In this document: in pieces, positions 30,854 to 38,949 of the stretch
Numbering within the stretch: position 1 is the stretch's first letter
How the letters are laid out: the number at the start of each line of letters is the position of its first letter
DNA from: Nonomuraea montanisoli
GTDB taxonomy: Bacteria > Actinomycetota > Actinomycetes > Streptosporangiales > Streptosporangiaceae
Assembly (NCBI RefSeq): GCF_013363975.1
Contig: NZ_JABWGN010000005.1
Location: 248,001-312,000, forward strand
Length of the DNA: 64,000 bases
Direction: 5' to 3'
Made by a program: the position numbers and the translations under genes
The notes under the pieces: model-generated
The model's database searches: none
Told to the model about the DNA's origin: nothing
Seen by the model: the letters and a program-made list of their open reading frames with translations, nothing else

Positions 30854-31975
30854 TCACCCCCTCGGGGGAATGGTGGCGATGACCCGGTTCACGCCGTTCT
30901 CGTAGCGGCGGGCGTACCAGTTCTGCACCGGACTGTGCGTCACCGGGTCCAGCCGGAACGTGCCGCGCGGGCTGTCCACCTGCCGCACCTCGCCGAGCGC
31001 CCGCGTCAGGTCGCCCCGGTCGGCCCCGCCCTCCGACATGGCGAGGTCGATCAGCCGCATGGCGTCCCAGCCCTGCACGGCCATCGTGGACGGATCGCGC
31101 CCGGTCGCCGCCCGCCACCTGGCCGTGAACGCGGTGTTGGCCGGGTTGGCCAGCGCCGGCGAGTAGAGGCCCACGCTGGTCATCCCCTCGGCGTCGGCCC
31201 CGACGGCCGTCACCACGTCCTCGTCGGTGAGCTGCTGGCAGGCCAGCAGCTCCACCTTCCGGTCGTAGCCGAGCTGCTTGTACGTCCTGGCGAACGAGAC
31301 CGCCTCGGCCCCCGCGTAGAACGCGTACAGCAGCTCGGCGTCCGCCGGGACGCGGCTCAGGTACGGGCCGAGATCGGTGGCGTCGCCGAACGGCGTGAGC
31401 ACGCGCTTGATCGGCTCGGCCCCGAAGCCCTCGGCGAACCCGTCGAGCGTCTGGACGCCCGCCGAGTAGTCGGACGCCATCGCCACGGTCCGGACCCGGC
31501 CGTGGACCCGCGCCGCGTACCGGCCGGCCGCCTCGCCCTGCTCCCGGTTGGTGAACGACACGCGGAACACCGCCGGGCCGCCGAGCTCGTCCGCGCCCGC
31601 GTTGGCGATCACCACGGGGGTGCCGGCCACCTCCCGCACCACCTCCACGGCCACCGGGGAGGAGACCAGGCCGGTGACCACGCTCACGCCCTCGCTCGAC
31701 ACGAGCCGCCTGGCCTGCTTGCGTCCCTGGTCGGGGCTGCCCGCGTCGTCGGCGACCAGCAGCCGCGCCGGCCTGCCGCCCAGCATGCCGTCATGGGCCT
31801 GCAGGTAGAGGCGCATGGCGGTCTCCATGTCCTCGCCGAGCCGGGCGTACACGCCGGTCCGCGAGACGATCGCGCCCACCTTGACCACGGGGTCGTGCCG
31901 CACCTGCATCGCGGGCGAGGCGCCGCACCCGCTCACGAGCAACGCCACCGCCGCCGCGGCGGTCCTCCGGATCAC
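30854..31975 (-). CDS. Branched-chain amino acid ABC-type substrate-binding lipoprotein
   Basis: A 373-residue periplasmic-binding-protein fold (type 1, LivJ-like). The signal peptide carries a classic lipobox LVSGC, and the mature part opens KVGAIVSRTGVYARLGEDM, typical of LivJ/ANF-receptor proteins. It overlaps the preceding FAH-family hydratase gene by ATGA. No permease or ATPase gene follows, so it may serve a distant transporter or act as a sensor. The pairing suggests the ligand is an aromatic or carboxylic acid degraded by the hydratase, which is inference. Confidence 0.87.
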   Translation of the reverse strand: MIRRTAAAAVALLVSGCGASPAMQVRHDPVVKVGAIVSRTGVYARLGEDMETAMRLYLQAHDGMLGGRPARLLVADDAGSPDQGRKQARRLVSSEGVSVVTGLVSSPVAVEVVREVAGTPVVIANAGADELGGPAVFRVSFTNREQGEAAGRYAARVHGRVRTVAMASDYSAGVQTLDGFAEGFGAEPIKRVLTPFGDATDLGPYLSRVPADAELLYAFYAGAEAVSFARTYKQLGYDRKVELLACQQLTDEDVVTAVGADAEGMTSVGLYSPALANPANTAFTARWRAATGRDPSTMAVQGWDAMRLIDLAMSEGGADRGDLTRALGEVRQVDSPRGTFRLDPVTHSPVQNWYARRYENGVNRVIATIPPRG

Positions 31976-32769
31976 CGGTCGAACACGGCACGCACGGACC
32001 CGAGCCCCTCGATCCGCGCCTCGAACACGTCACCCGGCTCCACCGGCACCACCGGCCCGAGCGCCCCGGTCAGCACGACGTCGCCCGCGCGCAGCGGCCG
32101 GTCGGTGCGGCCCACCGCCCCGGCCAGCCAGGTGAGCGCGTTCAGCGGGTGCCCCAGGCAGTCCGCGCCCGAGCCGGCCGACACCTCGGTGCCCGCCCTG
32201 GTCATCGTCATCGCGGCGACCCGCAGGTCGAGCCCGGCCAGCGGGACGGGTGTGCCGCCCAGTACGAACCCGCCACCGGAGGCGTTGTCGGCGATCGTGT
32301 CGACCGGCGTGATGTCCCAGCCCGCCACGCGCGAGTCGGCGATCTCGATCGCGGGCAGCGCGAAGTCCACCGCCCTGATCACCTCCGCCACCGTGAACGG
32401 CCCGCCCACCAGGTCATGGCCCAGCACCAGGGCGACCTCCGCCTCCGCCATCGGCTGGAGGAACCGCTCCACCGGCACGGGCATCCCGTCCAGGAACGCC
32501 ATGTCGGCGAAGAGGACGCCGTGGGAGCACTCTCGGGCGCCGAACCGCTCCCGCACCGCCGCGTTGGTCAGCCCCACCTTGCGGCCGACCGGGCGCCGTC
32601 CCTCCGCCAGGGCCCGCCGGGTCGCGATCTCCTGCACGGCGTACGCGTCGCCCGGCGTGCCGATGAGATCCCTGACCGGCGGAACCGGCTTGCCCGAGCG
32701 CACCGCCTCGGCCAGCCGCTCGGCCGCCTGTCCCCTGATGTCCACCGCGTCCGACCATTGGTCCTGCAT
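31972..32769 (-). CDS. 2-keto-4-pentenoate hydratase family (FAH superfamily)
   Basis: A 265-residue protein of the 2-oxopent-4-enoate hydratase/fumarylacetoacetate hydrolase superfamily. The markers are VGRKVGLTN (about 68), then the metal-binding acids in EAEVALVLGHDL (about 100), and AGDVVLTG (about 228). It would hydrate 2-hydroxypenta-2,4-dienoate in meta-cleavage of aromatic compounds, or act in the related decarboxylase reaction. No other meta-pathway gene is adjacent except the divergent dienelactone hydrolase. Confidence 0.87.
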   Translation of the reverse strand: MQDQWSDAVDIRGQAAERLAEAVRSGKPVPPVRDLIGTPGDAYAVQEIATRRALAEGRRPVGRKVGLTNAAVRERFGARECSHGVLFADMAFLDGMPVPVERFLQPMAEAEVALVLGHDLVGGPFTVAEVIRAVDFALPAIEIADSRVAGWDITPVDTIADNASGGGFVLGGTPVPLAGLDLRVAAMTMTRAGTEVSAGSGADCLGHPLNALTWLAGAVGRTDRPLRAGDVVLTGALGPVVPVEPGDVFEARIEGLGSVRAVFDR

Positions 32770-32882
32770 GCCGTACCGTCCTGTCCGCGTCGCCCGACAT
32801 CTGCCAGCTTCGCACTGCCGGGCGCCGCGCGGCAGCGGCCATTCCCCGCGGCTCTCGTACGGGATGCGCGATCCTGGACACC

Positions 32883-33587
32883 ATGGACAAGCGCATCGAT
32901 CAGGTCACCGCACACGACGGCTCGTTCGACGTCCACCTCTGGCTCCCCGACCGGGGCAGCGGGCCGGGCATCCTGCTGGTGCAGGAGATCTACGGCGTCG
33001 GCCCGTACATCGCGAAGGTCGCCGAGGAGCTGGCCGCGCGCGGCTACGTGGTGGCGGCGCCCGACCTGTTCTGGCGGCTGCGGCCGGGCTGGATCGGCGA
33101 GCACACCCCCGAGGGGACGGCCGCGTCGATCGAGCTGGCCTCCGGGTTCGACCTGCCGCAGGGCGTGGCGGACTGCGCGCTCACGCTCGTCCACCTGCGC
33201 GGGCTGCCCGAGGTGACGGGCGGAATCGGGGCGCTCGGGTTCTGCCTGGGCGGCTCGGTGGACTACATGCTCGCCACGCAGGCCGAGCTCGACGCCGTCC
33301 TGTCGTTCTACGGCTCGGCCGTGCCGGAGGCCACCGGGCTGATGGAGCGGATCACCTCGCCGCTGCTGCTGGTCTTCGGCGGGAGCGATCCGTACATCCC
33401 GCGCGAGCAGGTGGCCCGGGTCGAGGAGGCGGCGCAGGGACGGCCCGGGGTGCGGGTGTACGTGGACGAGGAGGCCGGTCACGCCTTCCACAACAGCGAG
33501 TCGCCGATGTTCCACCATCCGGAGGCCGCCCGGCGCGCCTGGAGCATCGCCCTCGACTTCCTCGACACCCACCTCCCGCCCTCCTGA
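32883..33587 (+). CDS. Dienelactone hydrolase family protein
   Basis: A 234-residue alpha/beta hydrolase of the dienelactone hydrolase family, with cysteine nucleophile in GALGFCLGGS, the activating glutamate in VQEIYGV and the catalytic histidine in GHAFHN. The true enzyme opens dienelactone to maleylacetate in chlorocatechol-type pathways. It diverges from the hydratase/binding-protein unit, which hints at a small aromatic-acid module, but orthologues act on varied esters. Confidence 0.88.
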   Translation: MDKRIDQVTAHDGSFDVHLWLPDRGSGPGILLVQEIYGVGPYIAKVAEELAARGYVVAAPDLFWRLRPGWIGEHTPEGTAASIELASGFDLPQGVADCALTLVHLRGLPEVTGGIGALGFCLGGSVDYMLATQAELDAVLSFYGSAVPEATGLMERITSPLLLVFGGSDPYIPREQVARVEEAAQGRPGVRVYVDEEAGHAFHNSESPMFHHPEAARRAWSIALDFLDTHLPPS

Positions 33588-33610
33588 TCTGTTCGAAGGC
33601 CGTTCGGGCA

Positions 33611-33637
33611 GCCGGCCCGCCGAAGCCGCGGGCCGGC
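33611..33637. terminator. Terminator after dienelactone hydrolase and 11-codon ORF
   Basis: GCCGGCCCGC (33611-33620) and GCGGGCCGGC (33628-33637) form a perfect 10-bp stem with a 7-nt loop. It is 23 bp after the dienelactone hydrolase stop and 21 bp past the stop of the minus-strand mini-ORF, so it could end transcripts from both sides. Confidence 0.75.
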
Positions 33638-33658
33638 CGCTCCCAGGCCATCAAGGGA

Positions 33659-33694
33659 TCAGATGGGCCAGCCGATGCCGAGGATGACGATCAT
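33659..33694 (-). CDS. Putative 11-residue hydrophobic peptide
   Basis: An 11-codon frame encodes MIVILGIGWPI. A full AAGGAGGT ribosome site (33700-33707) lies 5 bp before the ATG, as good as any in the window, and a strong hairpin follows the stop. Nothing else on this strand could use that ribosome site, so the peptide is either a real micro-protein or a leader. The sequence would sit in a membrane. I do not recognise a family. Confidence 0.5.
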   Translation of the reverse strand: MIVILGIGWPI

Positions 33695-33956
33695 GGGGCA
33701 CCTCCTTCCGTCGGTCGCTCTCTGTCGACGGAACCAGCATCTCGCCAGGTGAAGACCATGATCAACGATCATCTCGTAAACACACCGATAACCGGACGGT
33801 TCATGATCGAGAGGGGCGGAGCTCGGCGGGCGCGGGCGTGACCGGCGGGCGCGGGCGGGCGGGGATCGGGGCGTCAGGGAGACGTGTAAAGGGCGTGGCG
33901 GGGCTATCGCGAAGGACAGGTTCTCGTACCCGTAATCCGGCCCTCATGATGGTCCG

Positions 33957-34499
33957 ATGGCGCGGACGTGGGAGCTGTGGGGAAATATCATCATCGCCGC
34001 GGTTTTGGCGCTTCCGCTGGCGGCAGCCCTCGCCTACCTCCTCGCCCGGCGCCGCGCCCGCGCCGGGCATCCCGCGCCGGTCCGCACGGCGCTGGCCGAC
34101 GTCGGCATCCCGGCCGGAACGCTCCCCTGGCTGTGGATGATCCTCACCCCGGCCACCGGTCAGGAAGGGGTCAGTCTCGTCCCGTTCACCGACCTCTTCA
34201 CTCTCGCCGACGCGCCTGCCGGCGCGGTGTTGACGCAGGTCGGAGGCAATCTGCTGGTGTTCGCGGCACTGGGCGCGCTGCTGCCCGTGCGCGACCCGCG
34301 CCTCGCCTCCGTGGCGCGCGTGGCGGCCGTCGCCGCCACCGCGTCGGTCACGGTGGAGGTGCTCCAGTACGCCCTGCGGCTCGGCCGCTACTCGTCCGTG
34401 GACGACGTGCTCGTCAACACCGCCGGTGCCGTGCTGGCGGCGCTGGTTACTCGCCGCTGGTGGGCACCCCGGATTAAGGCGCGCTCGGTGCCCGATTAA
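33957..34499 (+). CDS. VanZ family membrane protein
   Basis: A 180-residue protein with about four membrane segments and the VanZ-like pattern: GNLLVFAALGALLP (about 98-111), then VEVLQYALRLGRYSSVDDVLVNTAGA, here noted by its ends at about 140-165. VanZ proteins confer low-level teicoplanin resistance in enterococci, but most actinobacterial homologues have no known role. The ATG is at the start of the first helix. It is followed by a GntR gene on the same strand. Confidence 0.85.
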   Translation: MARTWELWGNIIIAAVLALPLAAALAYLLARRRARAGHPAPVRTALADVGIPAGTLPWLWMILTPATGQEGVSLVPFTDLFTLADAPAGAVLTQVGGNLLVFAALGALLPVRDPRLASVARVAAVAATASVTVEVLQYALRLGRYSSVDDVLVNTAGAVLAALVTRRWWAPRIKARSVPD

Positions 34500-34644
34500 G
34501 GACTGGCGGAAACCCTTTCCGGTTCGCCACATGGGCACGTTTCGCTCAAAAGAAGCACGCGACCAACCTGCGTATCTGTGCGATCGTGGACAAGACGGGG
34601 CAAGTTCTCTGGAGACGCCAAACCCGGTTGGTGACAGAGGGTGG

Positions 34645-34658
34645 TCAAACGTGTTTGA
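34645..34658 (+). promoter_or_regulatory. Palindrome over the GntR start codon
   Basis: TCAAAC-gt-GTTTGA is a perfect 6-bp-arm palindrome whose centre is the first two bases of the GTG start codon of the GntR gene. It suits an autorepressor site. It also changes the local start region to unusually AT-rich sequence. Confidence 0.5.
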
Positions 34659-35403
34659 ATCCCCGGTACCCCACGATCCTCCGATCTATCGACGCATCGC
34701 CGACGGCCTCCGCGCCCGGATCCTGTCCGGCGAACTGCGCGACGGGGACCGGCTACCGGGCGAGAACGCGCTGATGGCCGACTACTCGATCGCCCGCGCC
34801 ACGGCACGCCAGGCGCTGGCCGTCCTCATCAACGAAGGTCTTGCCGTCCCCAAACGAGGGTCGGGGGTCTACGTGCGCCTGTTCAAGCCGATACGCAGGC
34901 ACGGCTCGCGCCGTCTGGCGCGGGACCAGTGGGGTGAGGGACGCGCCATCTGGGACGCCGACACGCGCGGCCGGCCGTTCACCGTGGACGAGGTGGAGGT
35001 GCTGCGCGAGGAGGTGCCCGAGGACGTGGCCGACATCCTGGACAGCCGCGAGGCGTGGATCAGGCGGCGGCGCTACTCCGTGGACGGGCGGCCGGTGCAG
35101 CTCGCCACCTCGTACTTCCCGGCGCGGGCGGTCGAGGGCAGCGCCATCACGTCGCCGGACACCGGGCCGGGCGGCGTCTACGCCAGGCTGCGCGACCTCG
35201 GGCTAGCGCCGGCGCACTTCACCGAGGAGATCCGGGCCCGCATGCCCGCGCCGAGGGAGACCGAGCTGCTGGGACTGCCGGGCGGCACACCGGTGATCGT
35301 GATCGCCCGCACCGCGTACACGGCGGGCGGCATGCCCGTCGAGTACAACGAGATGGTGCTGGACTCGGCGGCCTACGTACTTCAGTACGACTTCGACGCC
35401 TAG
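34651..35403 (+). CDS. GntR/HutC family transcriptional regulator
   Basis: A 250-residue regulator. The winged helix (about 8-75) reads PPIYRRIADGLRARI ... LPGENALMADYSIARATARQAL, the classic GntR form, and a UTRA effector domain (about 90-245) with YARLRDLGL and PVIVIARTAY follows, placing it in the HutC subfamily. Its ligand is unknown. I use the GTG at 34651 since an AGAGGGTGG lies before it and the winged helix begins right after; the longer frame upstream overlaps VanZ. Confidence 0.87.
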   Translation: MFESPVPHDPPIYRRIADGLRARILSGELRDGDRLPGENALMADYSIARATARQALAVLINEGLAVPKRGSGVYVRLFKPIRRHGSRRLARDQWGEGRAIWDADTRGRPFTVDEVEVLREEVPEDVADILDSREAWIRRRRYSVDGRPVQLATSYFPARAVEGSAITSPDTGPGGVYARLRDLGLAPAHFTEEIRARMPAPRETELLGLPGGTPVIVIARTAYTAGGMPVEYNEMVLDSAAYVLQYDFDA

Positions 35404-35525
35404 GTCAAGCGAGGTTGTCAAGCGGGTAGGTTGACCTGTCCTTTGCGATCATAGATTTCTCTAGAGAAGTCGCGCACCCTTCAAGGAGATGGAACCTCGC
35501 AGGGGGCCCCGGAAGGATGACCCGA

Positions 35526-35786
35526 ATGTCCTTTGACCGGCACCTCGCCGACATCGCCCGGGAGTTTCCCCAGTGGACCATCTGGCGAAGCGACGCGGGC
35601 CGCTGGTGGGCGACACGTCACCAACCGCTCAGCGACGCGCAGCGCGACGCCGGATGCGCGATGACCATCGACGCGGACGACCCGGAGGATCTGCGCGAGC
35701 GGCTCCGGGAGCAGGAGATCAGGGCCGGCGATCCGGCCGCCGCGGCCGGGGACCCGGAGCGGCGCGCCGGGCCCGCGCCGTCCTAG
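35526..35786 (+). CDS. Small conserved-looking actinobacterial protein
   Basis: An 86-residue soluble protein of unknown function. The N-terminal half is rich in Trp and aromatic residues (FPQWTIWRSDAGRWWATR), and the middle reads MTIDADDPEDLRERLREQE. It starts at 35526 with GGAAGGA eight bases before; an ATG nine bases upstream overlaps that site. It is followed by two hairpins and is alone on its strand after the GntR gene, so it probably forms its own unit. Confidence 0.7.
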   Translation: MSFDRHLADIAREFPQWTIWRSDAGRWWATRHQPLSDAQRDAGCAMTIDADDPEDLRERLREQEIRAGDPAAAAGDPERRAGPAPS

Positions 35787-35832
35787 CGCGCGCCACCGGC
35801 CGCACCAGGCCGACGGCGGGCGCGTACGAGCA

Positions 35833-35933
35833 GCCCGGTGCCGGGTCCAGCGTCTCGGCGGCCCCGGCACCGGGCCACCAACGGGGCCATGTGCGCGGAA
35901 GCCTCCGACCCGATCGGGGGCGGAGGCTTCCGC
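35833..35933. terminator. Two consecutive hairpins between convergent genes
   Basis: Hairpin 1: GCCCGGTGCCGGG (35833-35845) with CCCGGCACCGGGC (35863-35875). Hairpin 2: GCGGAAGCCTCCG (35895-35907) with CGGAGGCTTCCGC (35921-35933). Both have perfect 13-bp stems. They lie between the small gene ending at 35786 and the DivIVA-like gene ending at 35980, one placed for each direction. Confidence 0.8.
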
Positions 35934-35979
35934 TCTGTGGGCCGCGTCCTCACGGCGGTCGAAGCCGTGGGCGGCGGCG

Positions 35980-37353
35980 TTACTGGTGCAGGTCCGACAG
36001 GCGGCCCAGGTTGACGTCGGTGTCGTCGGACACCCTGGGGGCGTTCGGCGTTCCCTGCCGCGGCGCGTCGTCCTGGACGATGATGCGGACGTCGTCCTGG
36101 TCCGCGGGCTCCTGCGGGGCGCCGGACGCCTCCCGGCCCTCGAAGGCCCGCTGGTCGAACGGCCGCTCGCCGTGCTCCTCCGCCTGGCCCTGAGCCCGCG
36201 GCGCGGCCTGGGCCTCCCGCGGGGCGTGGCCGACCGGCGCGGTGCGCGCCTCGCGCGCGACCCGCTCAGCGGGCGCGGCGGGCGCGGCGTGATCGGCAGG
36301 CGCGGCGTGATCGGCGGACGAGGCGTGGTCGTTGGGCGCGACGTGGTCGTTGGGCGCGGCGTGGTCGCCGGGGACGCCGTGGTCACCGGAGGCGGGCCGG
36401 CCGTCGGACGCCGGGTGGCCGTCGGACGCGGGCTGCTCGGACGGCGCAGCGGCTCCCTGGCCCCCCACGGCGCGCTCACCCGCGTGACCCTCGCGGACGT
36501 CACCGGCGGCCGGCTCGCGCGGTGACGTGGCCTGCTCCAGCACCAGCGGCCCGGCCGCGCTCTCGTTCCGCATCAGGTCGCCCAGCACCGAGCCGATCTC
36601 GCTGAGCCGGCGCACGACCTCGGTGTGGGTGTTGGTCAGGTACTCGACCCGGCGGCCGGCGTGCTCGTCCAGCGCGGCCACGCGCCGGTTGGCCTCCTCC
36701 AGCGCCGACTCGGCCTCGTTCCGGGCCGCGGTGAGGACGCGGTCGGCCTCGGCGCTCGCCGACTCCAGCAGCCGGGCCGACTCCTGCTCGGCCCCGGTGA
36801 CCAGTCGCTCGGCCTCGGTGCGGGCGGCACGCAGTGTCTCGTCGGCCTCTGCGCGGGCGGTGGTGAGCTGCTCCTCGGCGTCGGAGCCCGCCTGCGCCAG
36901 CATGCCCTCGGCCGCCGCCGTGGCCTCGGCCACCCGGCGCTCGGCCTCGGCCTGCGCCGAGGTCAGGATCTCGTCGGCGGTCGCGCGGGCCGAGGACACG
37001 AGCCGCTCGGCCTCCGTCGAGGCCGCCTCGCGCAGCCGGGCGGCCTCGGTCTCGGCGTCGGCCCGTTTGGCCGCCGCCTCCTCCTCGCCGAGCTTGAGGA
37101 TCTGCGCCAGCCTGGGGCTGAGGTCCTCGTAGTTCTGCGGCGCCTCGACCATGCGCCGCCGGGCCTCGGCCAGCTCGACCCGGCCCTGCTCGGCCTGCTC
37201 GATCGCCCTGGCCAGCCGTTCCTCGAGATCCCGTATCTGGTTGCGGGTCCGCGTCATGTAGTCGTGAACCTGACGGCGGTTGTAACCGCGCATCACGACT
37301 TCGAAGGTGTCCTCTTGCATCAGATCGGGGATGGACTCGTGCTGGTTTGTCAT
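35980..37353 (-). CDS. DivIVA-domain polar coiled-coil protein
   Basis: A 457-residue cytoskeletal-type protein. Residues about 14-40 form a DivIVA N-terminal domain (FEVVMRGYNRRQVHDYM), the membrane-curvature and lipid-binding part. A long Ala/Glu/Arg coiled coil (about 45-290) follows, built of repeated AEAER/ARAEAD units, then a disordered tail with many DHA(A/S)P repeats. In actinobacteria such proteins organise polar growth and cell-wall assembly. The ATG at 37353 is the likely start; 30 upstream in-frame residues are not domain-like. It is larger than DivIVA/Wag31 itself and more like a Scy/cellulose-binding-type relative. Confidence 0.85.
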   Translation of the reverse strand: MTNQHESIPDLMQEDTFEVVMRGYNRRQVHDYMTRTRNQIRDLEERLARAIEQAEQGRVELAEARRRMVEAPQNYEDLSPRLAQILKLGEEEAAAKRADAETEAARLREAASTEAERLVSSARATADEILTSAQAEAERRVAEATAAAEGMLAQAGSDAEEQLTTARAEADETLRAARTEAERLVTGAEQESARLLESASAEADRVLTAARNEAESALEEANRRVAALDEHAGRRVEYLTNTHTEVVRRLSEIGSVLGDLMRNESAAGPLVLEQATSPREPAAGDVREGHAGERAVGGQGAAAPSEQPASDGHPASDGRPASGDHGVPGDHAAPNDHVAPNDHASSADHAAPADHAAPAAPAERVAREARTAPVGHAPREAQAAPRAQGQAEEHGERPFDQRAFEGREASGAPQEPADQDDVRIIVQDDAPRQGTPNAPRVSDDTDVNLGRLSDLHQ

Positions 37354-37490
37354 GGGGGTACCTAAAGGTTTGCGTGAGCCGGGGGATAACTGCGGGTTGT
37401 GAGGGTCTGGCAGCGAGACGTCAGGAAACGACTCTCCTGCCATCTGCCCACGTCCGCAAGCGGAACGCCTGACGTGGAGCGGGAATTACG

Positions 37491-38021
37491 ATGGGCCGGG
37501 TGTACATCGCAGCGCTGGACGGCGGGGCCGTCCCCGACATTCACCCCGAGGCGTACATAGCGCCCGGCGCGGTCGTGGTCGGCAGGGTGCGCGTGGGACG
37601 CGCGTCCAGTATTTGGTACGGCTCGGTCCTCCGCGGCGACGACGAGCGGATCGAGATCGGCGAGGAGTGCAACGTCCAGGACCTGTGCTGCCTGCACGCC
37701 GACCCGGGTGAGCCGGCGATCCTGGAGCCACGGGTGAGCCTGGGCCACAAGGCCATGGTGCACGGCGCGTACGTGGAGCGCGGCGCGCTGATCGGCATCG
37801 GCGCGATCGTGCTCGGCGGCGCCCGCGTCGGCGCCGGCACCCTGGTGGCGGCGGGCGCCGTCATCGGGCCCGGCAAGCGCATCCCGGCCGGTGTGCTCGT
37901 CGCCGGCGTGCCGGGCCGGATCGTCCGCGAGCTCACCGACGACGACCGCGCCTCCTTCGCCCGCACGCCCGACAACTACATGGCCAAGGCGGTCAGGCAC
38001 CGGCAGGCGTCAACGTCTTGA
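37491..38021 (+). CDS. Gamma-carbonic anhydrase family protein
   Basis: A 176-residue left-handed beta-helix protein with hexapeptide repeats. It carries the three zinc histidines of the gamma class (His69, His86 in GHKAMVHG, His91). It probably interconverts CO2 and bicarbonate as a trimer, although many family members are inactive in assay. Its 3' end overlaps the convergent lipoprotein gene by 29 bp. Confidence 0.9.
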   Translation: MGRVYIAALDGGAVPDIHPEAYIAPGAVVVGRVRVGRASSIWYGSVLRGDDERIEIGEECNVQDLCCLHADPGEPAILEPRVSLGHKAMVHGAYVERGALIGIGAIVLGGARVGAGTLVAAGAVIGPGKRIPAGVLVAGVPGRIVRELTDDDRASFARTPDNYMAKAVRHRQASTS

Positions 38022-38895
38022 TCAGCGCCGCGTCCGACACCGAGGCGGTGTTGAGCGGGTCGGCGTACTCCGGGAGCTCCGGGCGCAGGAAACGGACGAA
38101 GTCGACGGTCAGCTTGAGGTCGGGCAGCCCCTTGACCTGCTTGGCGTTGCCCTTCGTCGCGTCCTTCTTCAGCGTCGCGTAGCTGTCCCAGTCGGTGTAC
38201 GCCGTGACGCCCCACTGGAGCACCTCGGGCAACTGCGACGGCCAGCGCTGGGCGACCTTCCAGGAGCCGCCCTGCTCCCGGTACAACGCCGCGACGAGCC
38301 GGCCGGCCCTGGCCAGCACGAGATCGACCCAGCCGCCCTTGACCGCGATCTCCAGCGGCTTGGAGCTGCCGTTCAGCGTGTACTTCGCCTCGACCTGGCC
38401 GCTCTTCTCGGCGGTGCCCGTGGTCACGGACACCCAGGTCGGCTTGCCGTACGAGGCCGGCACCCGGGCCATCAGCCCGCCGAGCGAGAACTTCCGCCTC
38501 GGCTTGGCGCCCTTCTTGCCCTCGACCTTCACCCGGGCGTACATCACGATGTCGCCGGCCAGTTCCTGGTACACGAACGGCCCGCGGAAGCCGTCGAACC
38601 ACGTCGACGTCCGGGGCTCCAGGTAGAGCGAGCCCTTCGCCGTGGTGTTCACGTCGAGCTTGGCGATGCGGTCGACGTCCTTCTCGGTGTCGCTCAGCTT
38701 GGCCCAGGCGGCCAGATCGGTGGCCGCGGCGAACTCGGTGGACGCCCCGCCGACCTCGCCGCCGGGGGTCGGCGGTAAGGCTCTGGCCACGTCCAGCACG
38801 CCCGCGGCGGTCGGCGAGGGCTGCGCCGCGGTGGTCGACCCGCACCCGGCGAGCCCGATCGCCACCGCCACCATTCCTGCCACTTTCGCCTTCAT
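37993..38895 (-). CDS. Secreted lipoprotein, concanavalin-A-like (DUF1349-like)
   Basis: A 300-residue lipoprotein with lipobox GLAGC. From about residue 95 it has the beta-rich pattern TSTWFDGFRGPFVYQELAGD and SLGGLMARVP, resembling DUF1349/concanavalin-A-like sandwich proteins, which bind or process carbohydrates. No catalytic residues can be named. It converges on the gamma-carbonic anhydrase gene with a 29-bp tail-to-tail overlap, so transcripts of the two would be complementary at their ends. Confidence 0.75.
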   Translation of the reverse strand: MKAKVAGMVAVAIGLAGCGSTTAAQPSPTAAGVLDVARALPPTPGGEVGGASTEFAAATDLAAWAKLSDTEKDVDRIAKLDVNTTAKGSLYLEPRTSTWFDGFRGPFVYQELAGDIVMYARVKVEGKKGAKPRRKFSLGGLMARVPASYGKPTWVSVTTGTAEKSGQVEAKYTLNGSSKPLEIAVKGGWVDLVLARAGRLVAALYREQGGSWKVAQRWPSQLPEVLQWGVTAYTDWDSYATLKKDATKGNAKQVKGLPDLKLTVDFVRFLRPELPEYADPLNTASVSDAALIKTLTPAGA

Positions 38896-38949
38896 AGTCG
38901 GACATTCTGCCGTGTAAAGGCGGTTGTTGATCCCCAAGCGGCAAGTACG

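Noticed and set aside
34645..34670. GTTTGAATCCCCGGTACC resembling the T-arm of a tRNA
   Set aside because: No acceptor stem, D-arm or anticodon arm around it; it is the start of the GntR coding region.
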